Shown: in pieces, positions 42,762 to 53,046 of the stretch
Layout: every line of letters begins with the position of its first letter
How positions within the stretch are numbered: position 1 is the first letter of the stretch
Source of the DNA: an uncultured Clostridia bacterium
GTDB taxonomy: Bacteria; Bacillota; Clostridia; Monoglobales; Monoglobaceae
Direction of reading: 5' to 3'
DNA: 64,000 bases
Assembly (NCBI GenBank): GCA_947589045.1
Contig: CANQBQ010000006.1
Span: forward strand, 21,246 to 85,245
Notes under the pieces: model-generated
What the model was told of the DNA's origin: nothing
Database searches by the model: none
Seen by the model: only the letters and a program-made list of their open reading frames with translations
Made by a program: the position numbers and the translations under genes

Positions 42762-44615
42762 ATGCGCGAAAAATATAATGAAAAGCTTGAAAAGATACTG
42801 TGCGCGGTTCAGAAACCCGCGCGCTATACGGGCAACGAGTTAAACAGCGTCCATAAGGAAAAGACAGCCGATACGGTCTCGTTCGCGTTCGCGTTTCCCG
42901 ACCTGTATGAGATAGGTATGTCGCATCTCGGAATGAAAATTTTATATCATATGCTCAACGAACGCCCCGACACGGTTTGCGAGCGCGTGTTCGCGCCGTG
43001 GACGGATATGGAAAAGCTTATGCAAGATAACGACATTCCGCTTTTGACGCTTGAAAGTCATACCCCAGTGCGCGAGTTTGATATTGTCGGATTTACTCTG
43101 CAATATGAGATGAGTTACAGTAATGTTATAAATATGCTCGCGCTGTCGAGAATACCGCTTCGTGCGCGGGAGCGCGGCGACAGCGACCCGTTTGTGTGTG
43201 TCGGAGGTCCGTGCGCGTACAACTGCGAACCGCTCGCCGACATAATCGACTTCGCGGTTCTGGGCGAGGGTGAGGAGGTAAACGGGGAGCTTATAGACGC
43301 GTATAAGGAGTGGCGCGCCGAGGAAACCCCTACGCGCGAGAGCTATCTTGAAAAAATCGCGCGCATCGAAGGCGTTTACGTCCCGTCGTTTTATGACGTT
43401 GAGTATAACGCGGACAACACCGTAAGGTCGATAACTCCAAACCGCGATTGTGCGCCCACAAAAATCCGCAAGAGGATTATCGGTGATTTGGACAGTGTTT
43501 TCTTCCCCGAAAAGCTGATAGTTCCGTTTATGGATATAGTACACGACCGCATTATGCTTGAAATCTTCAGGGGCTGCATACGCGGCTGCCGCTTTTGTCA
43601 GGCGGGATATATTTACAGACCCGTGCGCGAAAAATCGGTTGACAGGCTATGTGAAATCGCTGCCAATTCGATTGCCGCAACGGGGTATGAGGAGATGTCG
43701 ATATCCTCTCTCAGCACGAGCGACTATACAAGGCTCGGAGAGCTTGTGGACGGCTTGCTCGATATTACCGAGGAGAAGCGCATAAATCTTTCGCTTCCGT
43801 CTTTGCGCGTCGATAACTTCTCTATGGAGCTTATGGAAAAGGTGCAGAAGGTGAAAAAGAGCGGTCTGACCTTTGCGCCCGAAGCCGGCACTCAGAGGCT
43901 CAGAGATGTTATCAACAAAAATGTGCGCGAGGAGGATTTGGTGCGAACCGCGGGCATAGCGTTCGGCGGCGGATATAACCACATAAAGCTGTATTTTATG
44001 ATTGGACTTCCGACCGAGACTTATGACGACGTGGCGGGAATAAACGACCTCGCCCGCAAGGTCGTGGACGTTTATTACACTCTGCCCAAGGAGCAGAGAA
44101 AACGCGGCGTGAGTATCACGGTCAGCACTTCGTCGTTTGTGCCGAAGCCGTTTACGCCGTTTCAATGGGAACCGCAGGACAGAATGGAAACTCTGGTCGA
44201 CAAGCAAAAATTCTTAAAGGAAAAAATAACGACTAAAACCATTTCGTACAACTGGCACCAAAGCGAGGTCAGCTTTTTGGAGGCGGTTTTCGCAAAGGGC
44301 GACAGACGGCTCGGAGAGGTCTTGATTTCGGCTTACAAAAACGGGTGCAAGTTTGACGGCTGGAACGAATATTTCAGCTATGAAAAGTGGATGGCGGCTT
44401 TTAAAGAAAATAATATAGACCCCGAATTTTACGCGTACCGCAAAATCCCGTATGACGAGGTACTGCCGTGGGAGCATATAGACGTCGGCGTTACAAAAAA
44501 GTTTTTAATCAAAGAGCACGAAAAGGCGATGAAAGGGGTCACTACCCCGTCCTGCCGTGAAAAGTGCGCGGGCTGCGGCGCGGCGTCGTTTGAGAGGGGT
44601 GTGTGCTTTGAGTAA
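42762..44615 (+). CDS. B12-binding-domain radical SAM protein, TIGR03960 family
   Basis: 617 aa. N-terminal B12-binding-like domain (SFAFPDLYEIGMSHLGMKIL region), then the radical SAM [4Fe-4S] motif C272-x3-C276-x2-C279 in RGCIRGCRFCQAG. Downstream SISSLSTSDYTRLGEL and KSGLTFAPEAGTQRLRDVINK are characteristic. Substrate and product are unknown; the family is almost always followed by the TIGR03936 gene, as here, and sits beside rplU. Confidence 0.9.
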   Translation: MREKYNEKLEKILCAVQKPARYTGNELNSVHKEKTADTVSFAFAFPDLYEIGMSHLGMKILYHMLNERPDTVCERVFAPWTDMEKLMQDNDIPLLTLESHTPVREFDIVGFTLQYEMSYSNVINMLALSRIPLRARERGDSDPFVCVGGPCAYNCEPLADIIDFAVLGEGEEVNGELIDAYKEWRAEETPTRESYLEKIARIEGVYVPSFYDVEYNADNTVRSITPNRDCAPTKIRKRIIGDLDSVFFPEKLIVPFMDIVHDRIMLEIFRGCIRGCRFCQAGYIYRPVREKSVDRLCEIAANSIAATGYEEMSISSLSTSDYTRLGELVDGLLDITEEKRINLSLPSLRVDNFSMELMEKVQKVKKSGLTFAPEAGTQRLRDVINKNVREEDLVRTAGIAFGGGYNHIKLYFMIGLPTETYDDVAGINDLARKVVDVYYTLPKEQRKRGVSITVSTSSFVPKPFTPFQWEPQDRMETLVDKQKFLKEKITTKTISYNWHQSEVSFLEAVFAKGDRRLGEVLISAYKNGCKFDGWNEYFSYEKWMAAFKENNIDPEFYAYRKIPYDEVLPWEHIDVGVTKKFLIKEHEKAMKGVTTPSCREKCAGCGAASFERGVCFE

Positions 44616-45273
44616 ATACAGAATTAAATTTTCAAAGACGGGAATGGGAAAATTCATTTCTCATCTCGACCTTCTCCGCGCGTTCAACAGAACGGTTACC
44701 CGAGCGGGGCTGCCCGTGAGATACACCCAAGGGTTCAACCCGCATCAGATAATGACGTTTGCGCTTCCGCTGTCGGTGGGGACAGAGAGCGTGACGGAGT
44801 TTGTGGACATTGATTTTGAGGACGGAACGGACTTTGATGAGATTTTAAACGGTCTGAACGAGAATTTTCCTCAGGATTTGCACGCCGTTTCGGTGAGCGA
44901 GCCGGTGTATAAGGCTAAGGATATATTCGCAGCTGAATATAACGTCTCGATAGGCGCGGACTTCGGCGAGTATGGGAAAAAAGTCTCTGATTTTTTTGCC
45001 CAAAACGAATATATGATTTTGAAAAAGAGCAAAAAGGGCGAAAAAGAAGTAAATCTTATGGACTTTATATACGAGGCGGAGCTTCTTAAAGAGAGCGCGG
45101 ACAGGGTGGATATGAGGCTCGTCCTCGCGGCGGGCGGAGAGAAAAACATAAAGCCCGATTTGGTGCTCGGCAGTCTTGAAAGCAGTCTCAAGCCGCTGAA
45201 GTTTAATTCGGTATATGTTTGCCGCACGAATATTTTTTGCAAAATACAAGAAAAAGTTGAAAATTTTTGTTGA
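44608..45273 (+). CDS. TIGR03936/DUF2344 radical-SAM-linked protein
   Basis: 221 aa partner of the preceding radical SAM protein. N-terminal YRIKFSKTGMGKFISHLDL and RAGLPVRYTQGFNPHQIMTFALPL are recognisable through KFISHLDL and GFNPHQIM. TTG 44608 with GAGAGGGG eight bases upstream overlaps the end of the upstream gene by 8 bp. The 3' end contains the rplU -35 hexamer. A ribonuclease G gene, common next in clostridia, is absent. Function unknown. Confidence 0.88.
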   Translation: MSKYRIKFSKTGMGKFISHLDLLRAFNRTVTRAGLPVRYTQGFNPHQIMTFALPLSVGTESVTEFVDIDFEDGTDFDEILNGLNENFPQDLHAVSVSEPVYKAKDIFAAEYNVSIGADFGEYGKKVSDFFAQNEYMILKKSKKGEKEVNLMDFIYEAELLKESADRVDMRLVLAAGGEKNIKPDLVLGSLESSLKPLKFNSVYVCRTNIFCKIQEKVENFC

Positions 45274-45298
45274 CAGGGCGTTTGACTTGTGCTAAAAT
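45270..45298 (+). promoter_or_regulatory. Sigma-A promoter of rplU-rpmA
   Basis: TTGACA (45270-45275), 17-bp spacer, TAAAAT (45293-45298). It overlaps the stop codon of the DUF2344 gene. Confidence 0.73.
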
Positions 45299-45302
45299 AT
45301 AT

Positions 45303-45380
45303 CGGTAACCGCTCAGAAGAGGTTTTAAAACATCGGATTTTCGATGTACCTTAATTGGCGAGTCTTGGGTAATAGGAGGG
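45303..45380 (+). promoter_or_regulatory. Probable L21 ribosomal-protein leader
   Basis: Structured 5' leader with GGTAACCGCTC, a hairpin ACATCG/CGATGT (45330-45335 and 45342-45347) enclosed by AGGT/ACCT, and GGCGAGTCTTGGG just before the ribosome-binding site. The arrangement resembles the Firmicute L21 leader motif thought to mediate feedback by a ribosomal protein; recognised by eye only. Confidence 0.55.
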
Positions 45381-45389
45381 ATTACGATT

Positions 45390-45698
45390 ATGTACGCAGT
45401 TGTTGAAACAGGCGGAAAGCAGTACAAGGTTCAGGAAGGCGACGTTGTTTTCATCGAGAAGCTCGACGCCGAGGCTGAAAGCTCGGTTACGTTTGACAAG
45501 GTTCTTGTCGTAGGCGGGGACGATGTTAAAATCGGTGCACCGTATGTTGACGGCGCTTCGGTTGAGGCTACTGTTTTAAAGAACGGAAAGTCCAAGAAGA
45601 TTATAGTTTATAAGTATAAATCTAAAAAGGGCTATCACAAGAAGCAGGGTCACAGGCAGCCTTACACAAAGGTTGAAATCAAGAAGATTAACGCGTAA
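45390..45698 (+). CDS. rplU: 50S ribosomal protein L21
   Basis: 102 aa. N-terminal [18 protein letters not shown] and C-terminal [19 protein letters not shown] signatures. TAGGAGGG upstream. Followed after only 40 bp by rpmA: the ysxB/prp gene that usually stands between them in Firmicutes is missing. Confidence 0.98.
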   Translation: MYAVVETGGKQYKVQEGDVVFIEKLDAEAESSVTFDKVLVVGGDDVKIGAPYVDGASVEATVLKNGKSKKIIVYKYKSKKGYHKKQGHRQPYTKVEIKKINA

Positions 45699-45738
45699 TT
45701 TAAGATTTTAATTCGAGTTATAAGAGAGGTGTTATAAA

Positions 45739-45999
45739 ATGGCTCATAAGAAAGGTATGGGAAGTACCAAAAACGGCAGAGACTCCGAGTCCAAGCGTCT
45801 TGGAACGAAGAAGGGCGACGGACAGTTCGTTATGGCAGGAAACATTTTGGTTCGTCAGAGAGGCACCAAGATCCATCCCGGAATTAACGTAAAGAGAGGC
45901 AGTGACGATACTCTTTTTGCGCTGGTTAACGGCAAGGTTAAATTTGAGCGCAAGGGCAAGGATAAGAAGCAGGTCTCGGTTTACGAGGTTGCTCAGTAA
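45739..45999 (+). CDS. rpmA: 50S ribosomal protein L27, short N-terminal form
   Basis: 86 aa. Starts [20 protein letters not shown], so the mature-type N-terminus begins right after Met. Most Firmicute L27 proteins carry about nine extra residues ending in FF-A that the protease Prp must remove; here the extension is absent and so is prp. AGAGGTG upstream of the ATG. Confidence 0.98.
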   Translation: MAHKKGMGSTKNGRDSESKRLGTKKGDGQFVMAGNILVRQRGTKIHPGINVKRGSDDTLFALVNGKVKFERKGKDKKQVSVYEVAQ

Positions 46000-46027
46000 T
46001 TTTTTGCATTGAATTTGATTTTTAAAG

Positions 46028-46058
46028 GTGCGCGGTCTTCCGCGCACTTTTGTTTTTT
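46028..46058 (+). terminator. Terminator after rpmA
   Basis: 8-bp stem GTGCGCGG/CCGCGCAC (46028-46035 and 46040-46047), TCTT loop, then TTTTGTTTTTT. Confidence 0.88.
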
Positions 46059-46110
46059 ATCGTATCGGGGAATAATATTTGCAGAGCGAAGTTTTGAGCA
46101 GGAGGTATAA

Positions 46111-47388
<1,278 letters not shown>

Positions 47389-47395
47389 CAGCGCT

Positions 47396-48262
47396 TCATT
47401 CGCCGTCTTTGCCCGGAAGCTGAGCGGTGATTATTGCGGCGAACATTATTATACAGCCAAACATCTCGCGCATCGAGAGGGTCTGACCGAGTATAAGCCA
47501 GCCGCCTATTACCGCAATGCAGGATTCAAGGCTCATAATGAGCGCGGCGACGGCGGGCGGCAGTCCGCGCTCGCCTATTAACTGAAATGTATAGCCGACG
47601 CCGCTCGACAAAATTCCCATATACAAAAGCGGGAGCCAAGCCGAGCATACCGCGCCGAGGCTGACGGTTTCGGTCATAAGCATAGGCACCGCCGAGGTGA
47701 GCGCGCAGAACATAAACTCTATGCAGGTGAATTTATAGGCGTTTACCCTTGAGGAAAAGTGAGAAACCGCCATAATCTGCACGGTAAAGCCGACAGCGCA
47801 TAAAAACTCGTATATGTCGCCTTGGTTTAACGAGAAGTTTTCTCCGAGGCAAAGCAGAGCCGTGCCGACTGTCGCGGCAAACACCGAAAGCCATATTCGT
47901 GCAGGACACTTGCGCCCGAAAAATATTCCCGTTATGGGTATCATAATGATATAAAGAACGCTTATAAAGCCCGCTTTTCCAGCGGTGGTATAGAGCAGAC
48001 CGTACTGCTGGAGGCAGGTCGCGACGCCCAATGCAATTCCGCATACCGCGCCGCCGATAAACAGAGTTTTGCGGCTTTCGGATTTTTCGCGGCTTAAAAG
48101 CGCGGCGGGCAAGAGCGCGAGCGAGCCTATTATGCTTCTGAAAAACGTAAACGCGAAGGGACCTATGTAGTCCATTCCTTTGCGCTGTACCGAGAACGCC
48201 ATACCCCATATGGCGGCTGATATAAAAAGAAGCAGCGAGTATTTAAGTCTTGATGTTTTCAT
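47396..48262 (-). CDS. DMT/EamA-family transporter
   Basis: Ten-TM inner-membrane permease of the drug/metabolite transporter superfamily, 288 aa, made of two EamA repeats. First helix LLLFISAAIWGMAFSVQRKG and the second-repeat end PPAVAALIMSLESCIAVIGG are typical. Substrates of the family include amino acids and other metabolites; none can be assigned. Convergent with obg with a 7-bp gap and no terminator. Confidence 0.87.
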   Translation of the reverse strand: MKTSRLKYSLLLFISAAIWGMAFSVQRKGMDYIGPFAFTFFRSIIGSLALLPAALLSREKSESRKTLFIGGAVCGIALGVATCLQQYGLLYTTAGKAGFISVLYIIMIPITGIFFGRKCPARIWLSVFAATVGTALLCLGENFSLNQGDIYEFLCAVGFTVQIMAVSHFSSRVNAYKFTCIEFMFCALTSAVPMLMTETVSLGAVCSAWLPLLYMGILSSGVGYTFQLIGERGLPPAVAALIMSLESCIAVIGGWLILGQTLSMREMFGCIIMFAAIITAQLPGKDGE

Positions 48263-48376
48263 AATTTAACGCTCCGATTTTATGTTTGCTGATAAAAATA
48301 TTAACATAAATGTCGGTATTTGTCCATAACATTGATGAGCGTAAAACAAAAATTCGGAAATTTTTTCAAAAAATGC

Positions 48377-48405
48377 TTGCAAAATGAAAAACAATGTGTT
48401 ATTAT
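48377..48405 (+). promoter_or_regulatory. Sigma-A promoter of rplS
   Basis: TTGCAA (48377-48382), 17-bp spacer, TATTAT (48400-48405). Confidence 0.7.
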
Positions 48406-48415
48406 ATTATAGTTA

Positions 48416-48475
48416 AATTTCGGATAGTCCTCTGCCGCGCAGTTTTCGGTATGAATATCTCAGAGAAGGAGAAAA
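48416..48475 (+). promoter_or_regulatory. Possible L19 leader
   Basis: Leader with CCTCTG near 48429 able to pair with CAGAG near 48461, enclosing CCGCGCAG. Position and size would suit the Firmicute L19 leader motif, but the match is by impression only. Confidence 0.35.
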
Positions 48476-48478
48476 GAG

Positions 48479-48820
48479 ATGAACATTTTAGAGCAAATCA
48501 CACAGGAGCAGATAAGAACAGACCTCCCCGCTATTGCAATCGGCGACACGGTGCGTGTTTACGTTAAGGTCAAAGAGGGCAACAGAGAGAGAGTGCAGAT
48601 GTTCGAGGGAACGGTCATCAAGAAGAACCACGGCGGTATTCAGGAAGTGTTTACGGTAAGACGTATTTCCTACGGCGTAGGAGTTGAAAGAACATTCCCG
48701 ATCAATTCGCCTAATATCGACAGAATTGAAGTTGTAAGACACGGACGCGTAAGACGTTCCAAGCTGTATTACCTCAGAGACAGAGTAGGTAAGGCCGCTA
48801 AGGTAAGAGAAAAGCTTTAA
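48479..48820 (+). CDS. rplS: 50S ribosomal protein L19
   Basis: 113 aa. Contains [23 protein letters not shown] in part ([10 protein letters not shown]), [21 protein letters not shown] ([13 protein letters not shown]) and the C-terminal [18 protein letters not shown] region (KLYYLRDR). AGAAGGAG upstream. First gene of rplS-lepB-rbgA-rnhB-yraN. Confidence 0.98.
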   Translation: MNILEQITQEQIRTDLPAIAIGDTVRVYVKVKEGNRERVQMFEGTVIKKNHGGIQEVFTVRRISYGVGVERTFPINSPNIDRIEVVRHGRVRRSKLYYLRDRVGKAAKVREKL

Positions 48821-48827
48821 AACTCAT

Positions 48828-48873
48828 AAATGGTGATTATGTCGGTCATAATCGCCATTTATTCTTCTATTTT
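48828..48873 (+). terminator. Hairpin between rplS and lepB
   Basis: 14-bp stem AAATGGTGATTATG/CATAATCGCCATTT (48828-48841 and 48847-48860) followed by a T-rich tract. It may terminate part of the rplS transcripts before lepB. Confidence 0.7.
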
Positions 48874-48890
48874 TGAAAAGGGGCGATATT

Positions 48891-49517
48891 ATGGAAGAAA
48901 AGGATATGGTTCAAAACACCGCCGCGGAGGAGACTCCCGCGGAGGAGGGCAGCGACAAAAAGAGAGGTTGGAAAAGAGAGCTTTTGGATTGGGTGGAAGC
49001 GATAGTATTCGCGGTTGTAATTACCTTTTTACTTAAAAACTTTGTGTTCACGCTTGTCAAGGTTGACGGTCAGTCCATGGAGCCGACGCTTCAGAACGAG
49101 AACCGTCTGTATGTGAACAGATTTTTCTATACGCCCGAAAAAGGCGACATAATAATCTTTACGCCTCATTCGGACCCCGACAGACCCTATGTTAAGAGAG
49201 TAATAGCGACAGAGGGCGACACGGTTTATATTGATTTTGAGACGGGCGACGTATATGTAAACGACGAAATAATAGAGGAAAAATATATTGCGGAGCGCAC
49301 CGAGCATAAGGGGACGTATATTCGCGAGCTTATGCTCTACGGCGAATACAGCCGCGAGAACCCCATTGTTATAGAAAAAGACCATATTTTTGTAATGGGT
49401 GATAACAGAAACGCGAGCAAGGACAGCCGCGAGCTTGGTCAGGTACCCGTTGACGAGGTTATGGGTCACGCGCTGTTCCGCTTTTGGCCTCTTGATGAAT
49501 TTGGCAAATTGGAGTAA
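48891..49517 (+). CDS. lepB: Type I signal peptidase
   Basis: Removes Sec/Tat signal peptides outside the membrane. 208 aa. Acidic N-terminus, single TM helix (residues 33-52), then box B with catalytic Ser62 in GQSMEPTL, box D with catalytic Lys102 in YVKRVIATEGD, and box E GDNRNASKDSR. ATG 48891 with AAAAGGGGCG upstream; an in-frame TTG at 48873 precedes that site. Confidence 0.95.
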   Translation: MEEKDMVQNTAAEETPAEEGSDKKRGWKRELLDWVEAIVFAVVITFLLKNFVFTLVKVDGQSMEPTLQNENRLYVNRFFYTPEKGDIIIFTPHSDPDRPYVKRVIATEGDTVYIDFETGDVYVNDEIIEEKYIAERTEHKGTYIRELMLYGEYSRENPIVIEKDHIFVMGDNRNASKDSRELGQVPVDEVMGHALFRFWPLDEFGKLE

Positions 49518-49522
49518 TCGAA

Positions 49523-50371
49523 ATGGCGTTACAGTGGTTTCCGGGTCATATGGCGAAAACCCGTCGTATGATAGCCGAAAATTTAAAACTTGTGGACGTG
49601 GTAGTCGAGCTTGTTGACGCACGTCTGCCCTTGTCGTCGAGAAATCCCGAAATTGACGCGATAGTCGGTGCGAAGCCGCGTATAGTCGTGCTTAACAAGG
49701 CGGATATTGCGGATGCGGCGGCGAACGATTTATGGCTCAAATATTTTGCGGAGCTGAAAATCCCCGCAATCGCGGTGGACAGCAGCAGCGGCAAAGGTAT
49801 AAACCGCCTCGACGGCGAGATAAACAAGGCTCTTGCGGAAAAATTTGAAAAAGACCGAAAGCGCGGTATTCAAAGCAAGCTGGTGCGTATGATGGTGGTC
49901 GGAATACCCAATGTCGGAAAGTCGTCGTTTATAAATCGGCTTTCGGGGCGAAGCGCGGCGGCGACGGGCGACCGTCCCGGCGTTACAAAGACCAAGCAGT
50001 GGATAAGAATACAGAAAAAGTATGACCTGCTCGATACGCCCGGCATACTCTGGCCGAAGTTTGAGGACGAAGCGGCGGCAAGGCGTATTGCGTACACGGG
50101 CGGAATAAAGGATGAGATAATCGACGTTGAGGAACTCAGCTCGAATTTGCTTGAGTTTTTGCGGGACAATTACAGAGACAATTTGGCGGAGCGTTATAAG
50201 CTGACCGAGGATATTTCGCTTCTTTCGGGCTATGATTTGCTCACTTTGATAGGCAAAAAGCGCGGATGTATAGTGTCGGGCGGAGAAACGGACACCTTCC
50301 GCGCCGCAAATCTTGTCCTGGACGACTTCCGCTCCGCAAGAATAGGTAAAATTACGTTAGAACTGCCGTAA
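49523..50371 (+). CDS. rbgA: Ribosome biogenesis GTPase RbgA (YlqF)
   Basis: Circularly permuted GTPase needed for late 50S assembly. 282 aa. Motif order is G4 NKAD (58-61) first, then G1 GIPNVGKSS (about 128-136) and G3 DTPGI, with N-terminal QWFPGHMAKTRR and a C-terminal ANTAR-like helical domain. GGAG lies upstream; 5 bp after lepB. Confidence 0.95.
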   Translation: MALQWFPGHMAKTRRMIAENLKLVDVVVELVDARLPLSSRNPEIDAIVGAKPRIVVLNKADIADAAANDLWLKYFAELKIPAIAVDSSSGKGINRLDGEINKALAEKFEKDRKRGIQSKLVRMMVVGIPNVGKSSFINRLSGRSAAATGDRPGVTKTKQWIRIQKKYDLLDTPGILWPKFEDEAAARRIAYTGGIKDEIIDVEELSSNLLEFLRDNYRDNLAERYKLTEDISLLSGYDLLTLIGKKRGCIVSGGETDTFRAANLVLDDFRSARIGKITLELP

Positions 50372-50378
50372 GGCATAA

Positions 50379-50410
50379 ATCGGAGCGGTATTATCCGCTC
50401 TGATTTTGTT
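50379..50410 (+). terminator. Weak terminator between rbgA and rnhB
   Basis: 9-bp stem TCGGAGCGG/CCGCTCTGA with one G-T pair, then TTTTGTTT. Confidence 0.6.
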
Positions 50411-50437
50411 TAAGGAGATTATGAAGGAGATGGCTTT

Positions 50438-51058
50438 ATGAGTGCGACCGATGTAAATATGAAAGAGATTGAAAGCTCCGTTTATCAAAGCGGGGTTAAA
50501 TACCTTTGCGGCATTGACGAGGCGGGGCGAGGTCCTCTTGCGGGACCCGTCTGCGCCGCCGCGGTCATTCTGCCGCCCGACTGTGTTATCGAGGGGGTAA
50601 ACGACTCGAAAAAGCTCACCGAGAAACGCCGCGAGGCGCTTTTTGACGAAATAGTGAGGGAGGCGGTCGCGTACAGCGTGCAGTTTGTTTCGCCCGACGT
50701 TATCGACGAAATAAATATCCGCAACGCAACTCATCTGGCTATGGAGAATGCGGTGAGGAGCCTTTCGGTGCGCCCCGAATATATTATAATAGACGGCAAC
50801 GATAAAATACCGTTTGAAATTCCGTATGAGTACATAGTAAAGGGCGACGCAAAGTCTCAGACGATAGCCGCGGCTTCGATTTTGGCAAAGGTCAGCCGTG
50901 ACCGCCTTATGGTCGAGCTTGACAAAAAATATCCGCAGTACGGCTTTGCAAAGCACAAGGGCTACGGAACGGCGGCACATATGCAGGCAATAAGGGAGTT
51001 CGGCGTGTCTGAGGTACACAGAAAAACTTTTATGACTAAAAAGGTGTTGGGCATATGA
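50438..51058 (+). CDS. rnhB: Ribonuclease HII
   Basis: Removes ribonucleotides and RNA from RNA-DNA hybrids. 206 aa. N-terminal catalytic motif CGIDEAGRGPLAGPV with Asp27 and Glu28, DSKKLTEKRR, then a later IIDG Asp and AKVSRDRLM. Ends ATGA-overlapping yraN. Confidence 0.96.
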   Translation: MSATDVNMKEIESSVYQSGVKYLCGIDEAGRGPLAGPVCAAAVILPPDCVIEGVNDSKKLTEKRREALFDEIVREAVAYSVQFVSPDVIDEINIRNATHLAMENAVRSLSVRPEYIIIDGNDKIPFEIPYEYIVKGDAKSQTIAAASILAKVSRDRLMVELDKKYPQYGFAKHKGYGTAAHMQAIREFGVSEVHRKTFMTKKVLGI

Positions 51059-51444
51059 TTACCGAGAAGCGTCGGCTGGGCGACTTCGGAGAGGACGCCG
51101 CCGCAAAATATCTAAAAAAGAAAAGATACAAAATTTTGTGCCGTAATTACAGCAATAAGTACGGCGAGATAGACATAATAGCAAAATATAAAAGGGACAT
51201 CATTTTTGTCGAGGTAAAGACCAGACCCGACAGCGTGTTCGGCACGCCCGCCGAGGCGGTGACATACACAAAGCGTCAGAAAATTTTTAAGTGTGCAAAA
51301 TGGTATATGGCGGAGAACAACATAGACCGAGGCGCGCGGTTCGACGTTATAGAGGTCTACGCCGAGCTTGTCGGCGAGAAATACAGGCTCAAAGAAATAA
51401 ATCATATTGAAGGAGCGTTCGAGGTAAATGACACGTATTTGTGA
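51055..51444 (+). CDS. yraN: YraN/UPF0102 nuclease-fold protein
   Basis: 129 aa of the Holliday-junction-resolvase-like endonuclease fold. LGDFGEDAAAKYLKKKRYKIL-type N-terminus (GEDAAAKYL), YGEIDIIA with metal-binding Asp, and FVEVKTR with Glu-x-Lys are present. Overlaps rnhB by 4 bp, a linkage conserved in many bacteria. Biological substrate unknown. Confidence 0.92.
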   Translation: MITEKRRLGDFGEDAAAKYLKKKRYKILCRNYSNKYGEIDIIAKYKRDIIFVEVKTRPDSVFGTPAEAVTYTKRQKIFKCAKWYMAENNIDRGARFDVIEVYAELVGEKYRLKEINHIEGAFEVNDTYL

Positions 51445-52405
51445 CGCGCATTGTGACACAATAAGCAGGATATACGAAAAAAATCAGTCTTTGCTCCGAA
51501 ACGACGGTATGCTGGATTTGGAGCGTATGCCGCAGGGAATACAGGTTTTCGCGGCGTTTATAGATAAAAAGAATATAAAATGCACACCTATGAACTATTG
51601 CATAGGGCTGATTGAAAAATACCACGATGAAATAGAAAAAAATTCGGAGCGTATTTCGGAGTGCCTTTCGTATACAGATGCGGAGCGGGTCATAAGAGAC
51701 GGCGGGCGCGGCTCGATGCTTAGCATTGAGGGCGGCGAGGCGTTGGAGGGCAATATCGCGGCTCTTGATATGTATTACAGGCTCGGAGTGCGCCTTATAA
51801 CGCTTACCTGGAATTACGCCAACGAGCTTGCGGACGGAATTACCGAGGAGCGCGGCGGAGGACTTACCGCCTTCGGACGCGAGACTGTGGCGAGAATGAA
51901 CGAGCTGGGCATCATAGCGGACGTTTCTCACCTTTCGGAGCGCGGATTTTGGGATGTTATGGAAGTCACTTCAAAGCCCGTTGCGGCTTCCCATTCAAAC
52001 GCCAAGGAGCTTTGCCCGCACCGCAGGAATTTGACGGATGAGCAGATCGCGGCGCTCATTAAAAACCGCGGATTTATAGGGATAAATTTCTGCCCCGCGT
52101 TTCTGGACAAAACTCTTGCGGACTTGGATATGCGCGGCAAGGATTACGCCGCTCATATAAGCGCGGATATGTCGGGCGCGGAACTTGTTATTTCGCATAT
52201 AGAATATATGTTTTCGCTCGGCGCGGAGGAAAACGTGGGGCTCGGCTCCGACTTCGACGGTGTCTCGGGGGCTTTTTCCGACCTCGGCGGAGTAGAAAAA
52301 ATGAACGGTCTTATCGAAAAAATCCGCACTCATATATCGCCCGACGCGGCGGAGCGGGTATCGCACGGTAATTTTATGCGCTTTTTATCGGAGGCGGGAA
52401 TTTAA
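51428..52405 (+). CDS. M19 membrane-type (renal) dipeptidase
   Basis: Zinc dipeptidase of the amidohydrolase superfamily, 325 aa. N-terminal DAHCDT gives His8 and Asp10; SIEGGEALEG carries the bridging Glu; ADVSHLS and AASHSNAKELCPHRRNL supply further His ligands; GLGSDFDGV holds the late Asp. No signal peptide, so cytosolic, as in most bacterial members. Overlaps yraN by 17 bp. Confidence 0.91.
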   Translation: MTRICDAHCDTISRIYEKNQSLLRNDGMLDLERMPQGIQVFAAFIDKKNIKCTPMNYCIGLIEKYHDEIEKNSERISECLSYTDAERVIRDGGRGSMLSIEGGEALEGNIAALDMYYRLGVRLITLTWNYANELADGITEERGGGLTAFGRETVARMNELGIIADVSHLSERGFWDVMEVTSKPVAASHSNAKELCPHRRNLTDEQIAALIKNRGFIGINFCPAFLDKTLADLDMRGKDYAAHISADMSGAELVISHIEYMFSLGAEENVGLGSDFDGVSGAFSDLGGVEKMNGLIEKIRTHISPDAAERVSHGNFMRFLSEAGI

Positions 52406-52427
52406 AAGCAGAGGAGAAAAGCTGAGT

Positions 52428-52934
52428 ATGAAAATCGCAGTCATAGGATACAGCGGCAGCGGCAAATCGACGCTTGCTAAATTTTTGGGCGAAAAGTACG
52501 ATATACCCGTCCTCCATTTTGACCGTATTCACTGGCTGCCGGGCTGGAATGAGCGTACCCGCGAAGAAAAGCGGAGTATTACGCGCGATTTTATGGACAA
52601 AAACCCGCAGTGGGTGATAGACGGCAACTATTTTGCAATAGAGAGCGAGCGCAGAATGGAAGAGGCGGACAAAATTATATTTTTGTCGTTTAACCGCATA
52701 TCCTGTCTTTTCCGCGCTTTTAAACGCTATATAAAATACCGCGGAAGAACTCGCGAGGATATGGGCGACGGCTGTGACGAGAAGTTTGACGCGCAGTTTG
52801 CGTGGTGGATACTGCACGAGGGGCGAAGCGGGAAAACAAAGGATAAATACAGGAATATTTTAAAAAGATACCCCGATAAGGTCGTGGTTATAAAAAACCA
52901 AAAGGGTCTTAATGAGTTTATGAAAAAACTTTAG
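52428..52934 (+). CDS. P-loop nucleotide kinase-like protein (FlaR/topology-modulation type)
   Basis: 168 aa. Walker A GYSGSGKST at residues 7-15, VLHFDRIHWLPGW, WVIDGNY and ADKIIFLSFNR are those of adenylate-kinase-like proteins annotated as DNA topology modulation protein FlaR. The true reaction is not established for the family. Last gene of the rplS run. Confidence 0.82.
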   Translation: MKIAVIGYSGSGKSTLAKFLGEKYDIPVLHFDRIHWLPGWNERTREEKRSITRDFMDKNPQWVIDGNYFAIESERRMEEADKIIFLSFNRISCLFRAFKRYIKYRGRTREDMGDGCDEKFDAQFAWWILHEGRSGKTKDKYRNILKRYPDKVVVIKNQKGLNEFMKKL

Positions 52935-52979
52935 AAAAGATTTTAACGGAAATAAATTTTAAATGATGCAAAAATTATG

Positions 52980-53008
52980 TTGCAATCGGGCGTAATTTGT
53001 ATTAAAAT
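52980..53008 (+). promoter_or_regulatory. Sigma-A promoter of the aminotransferase-purB-proC unit
   Basis: TTGCAA (52980-52985), 17-bp spacer, TAAAAT (53003-53008), 38 bp before the ATG. Confidence 0.7.
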
Positions 53009-53046
53009 AGTCTTGTTATGTAAAAATTATTTGGAGGGTTTTGGTT

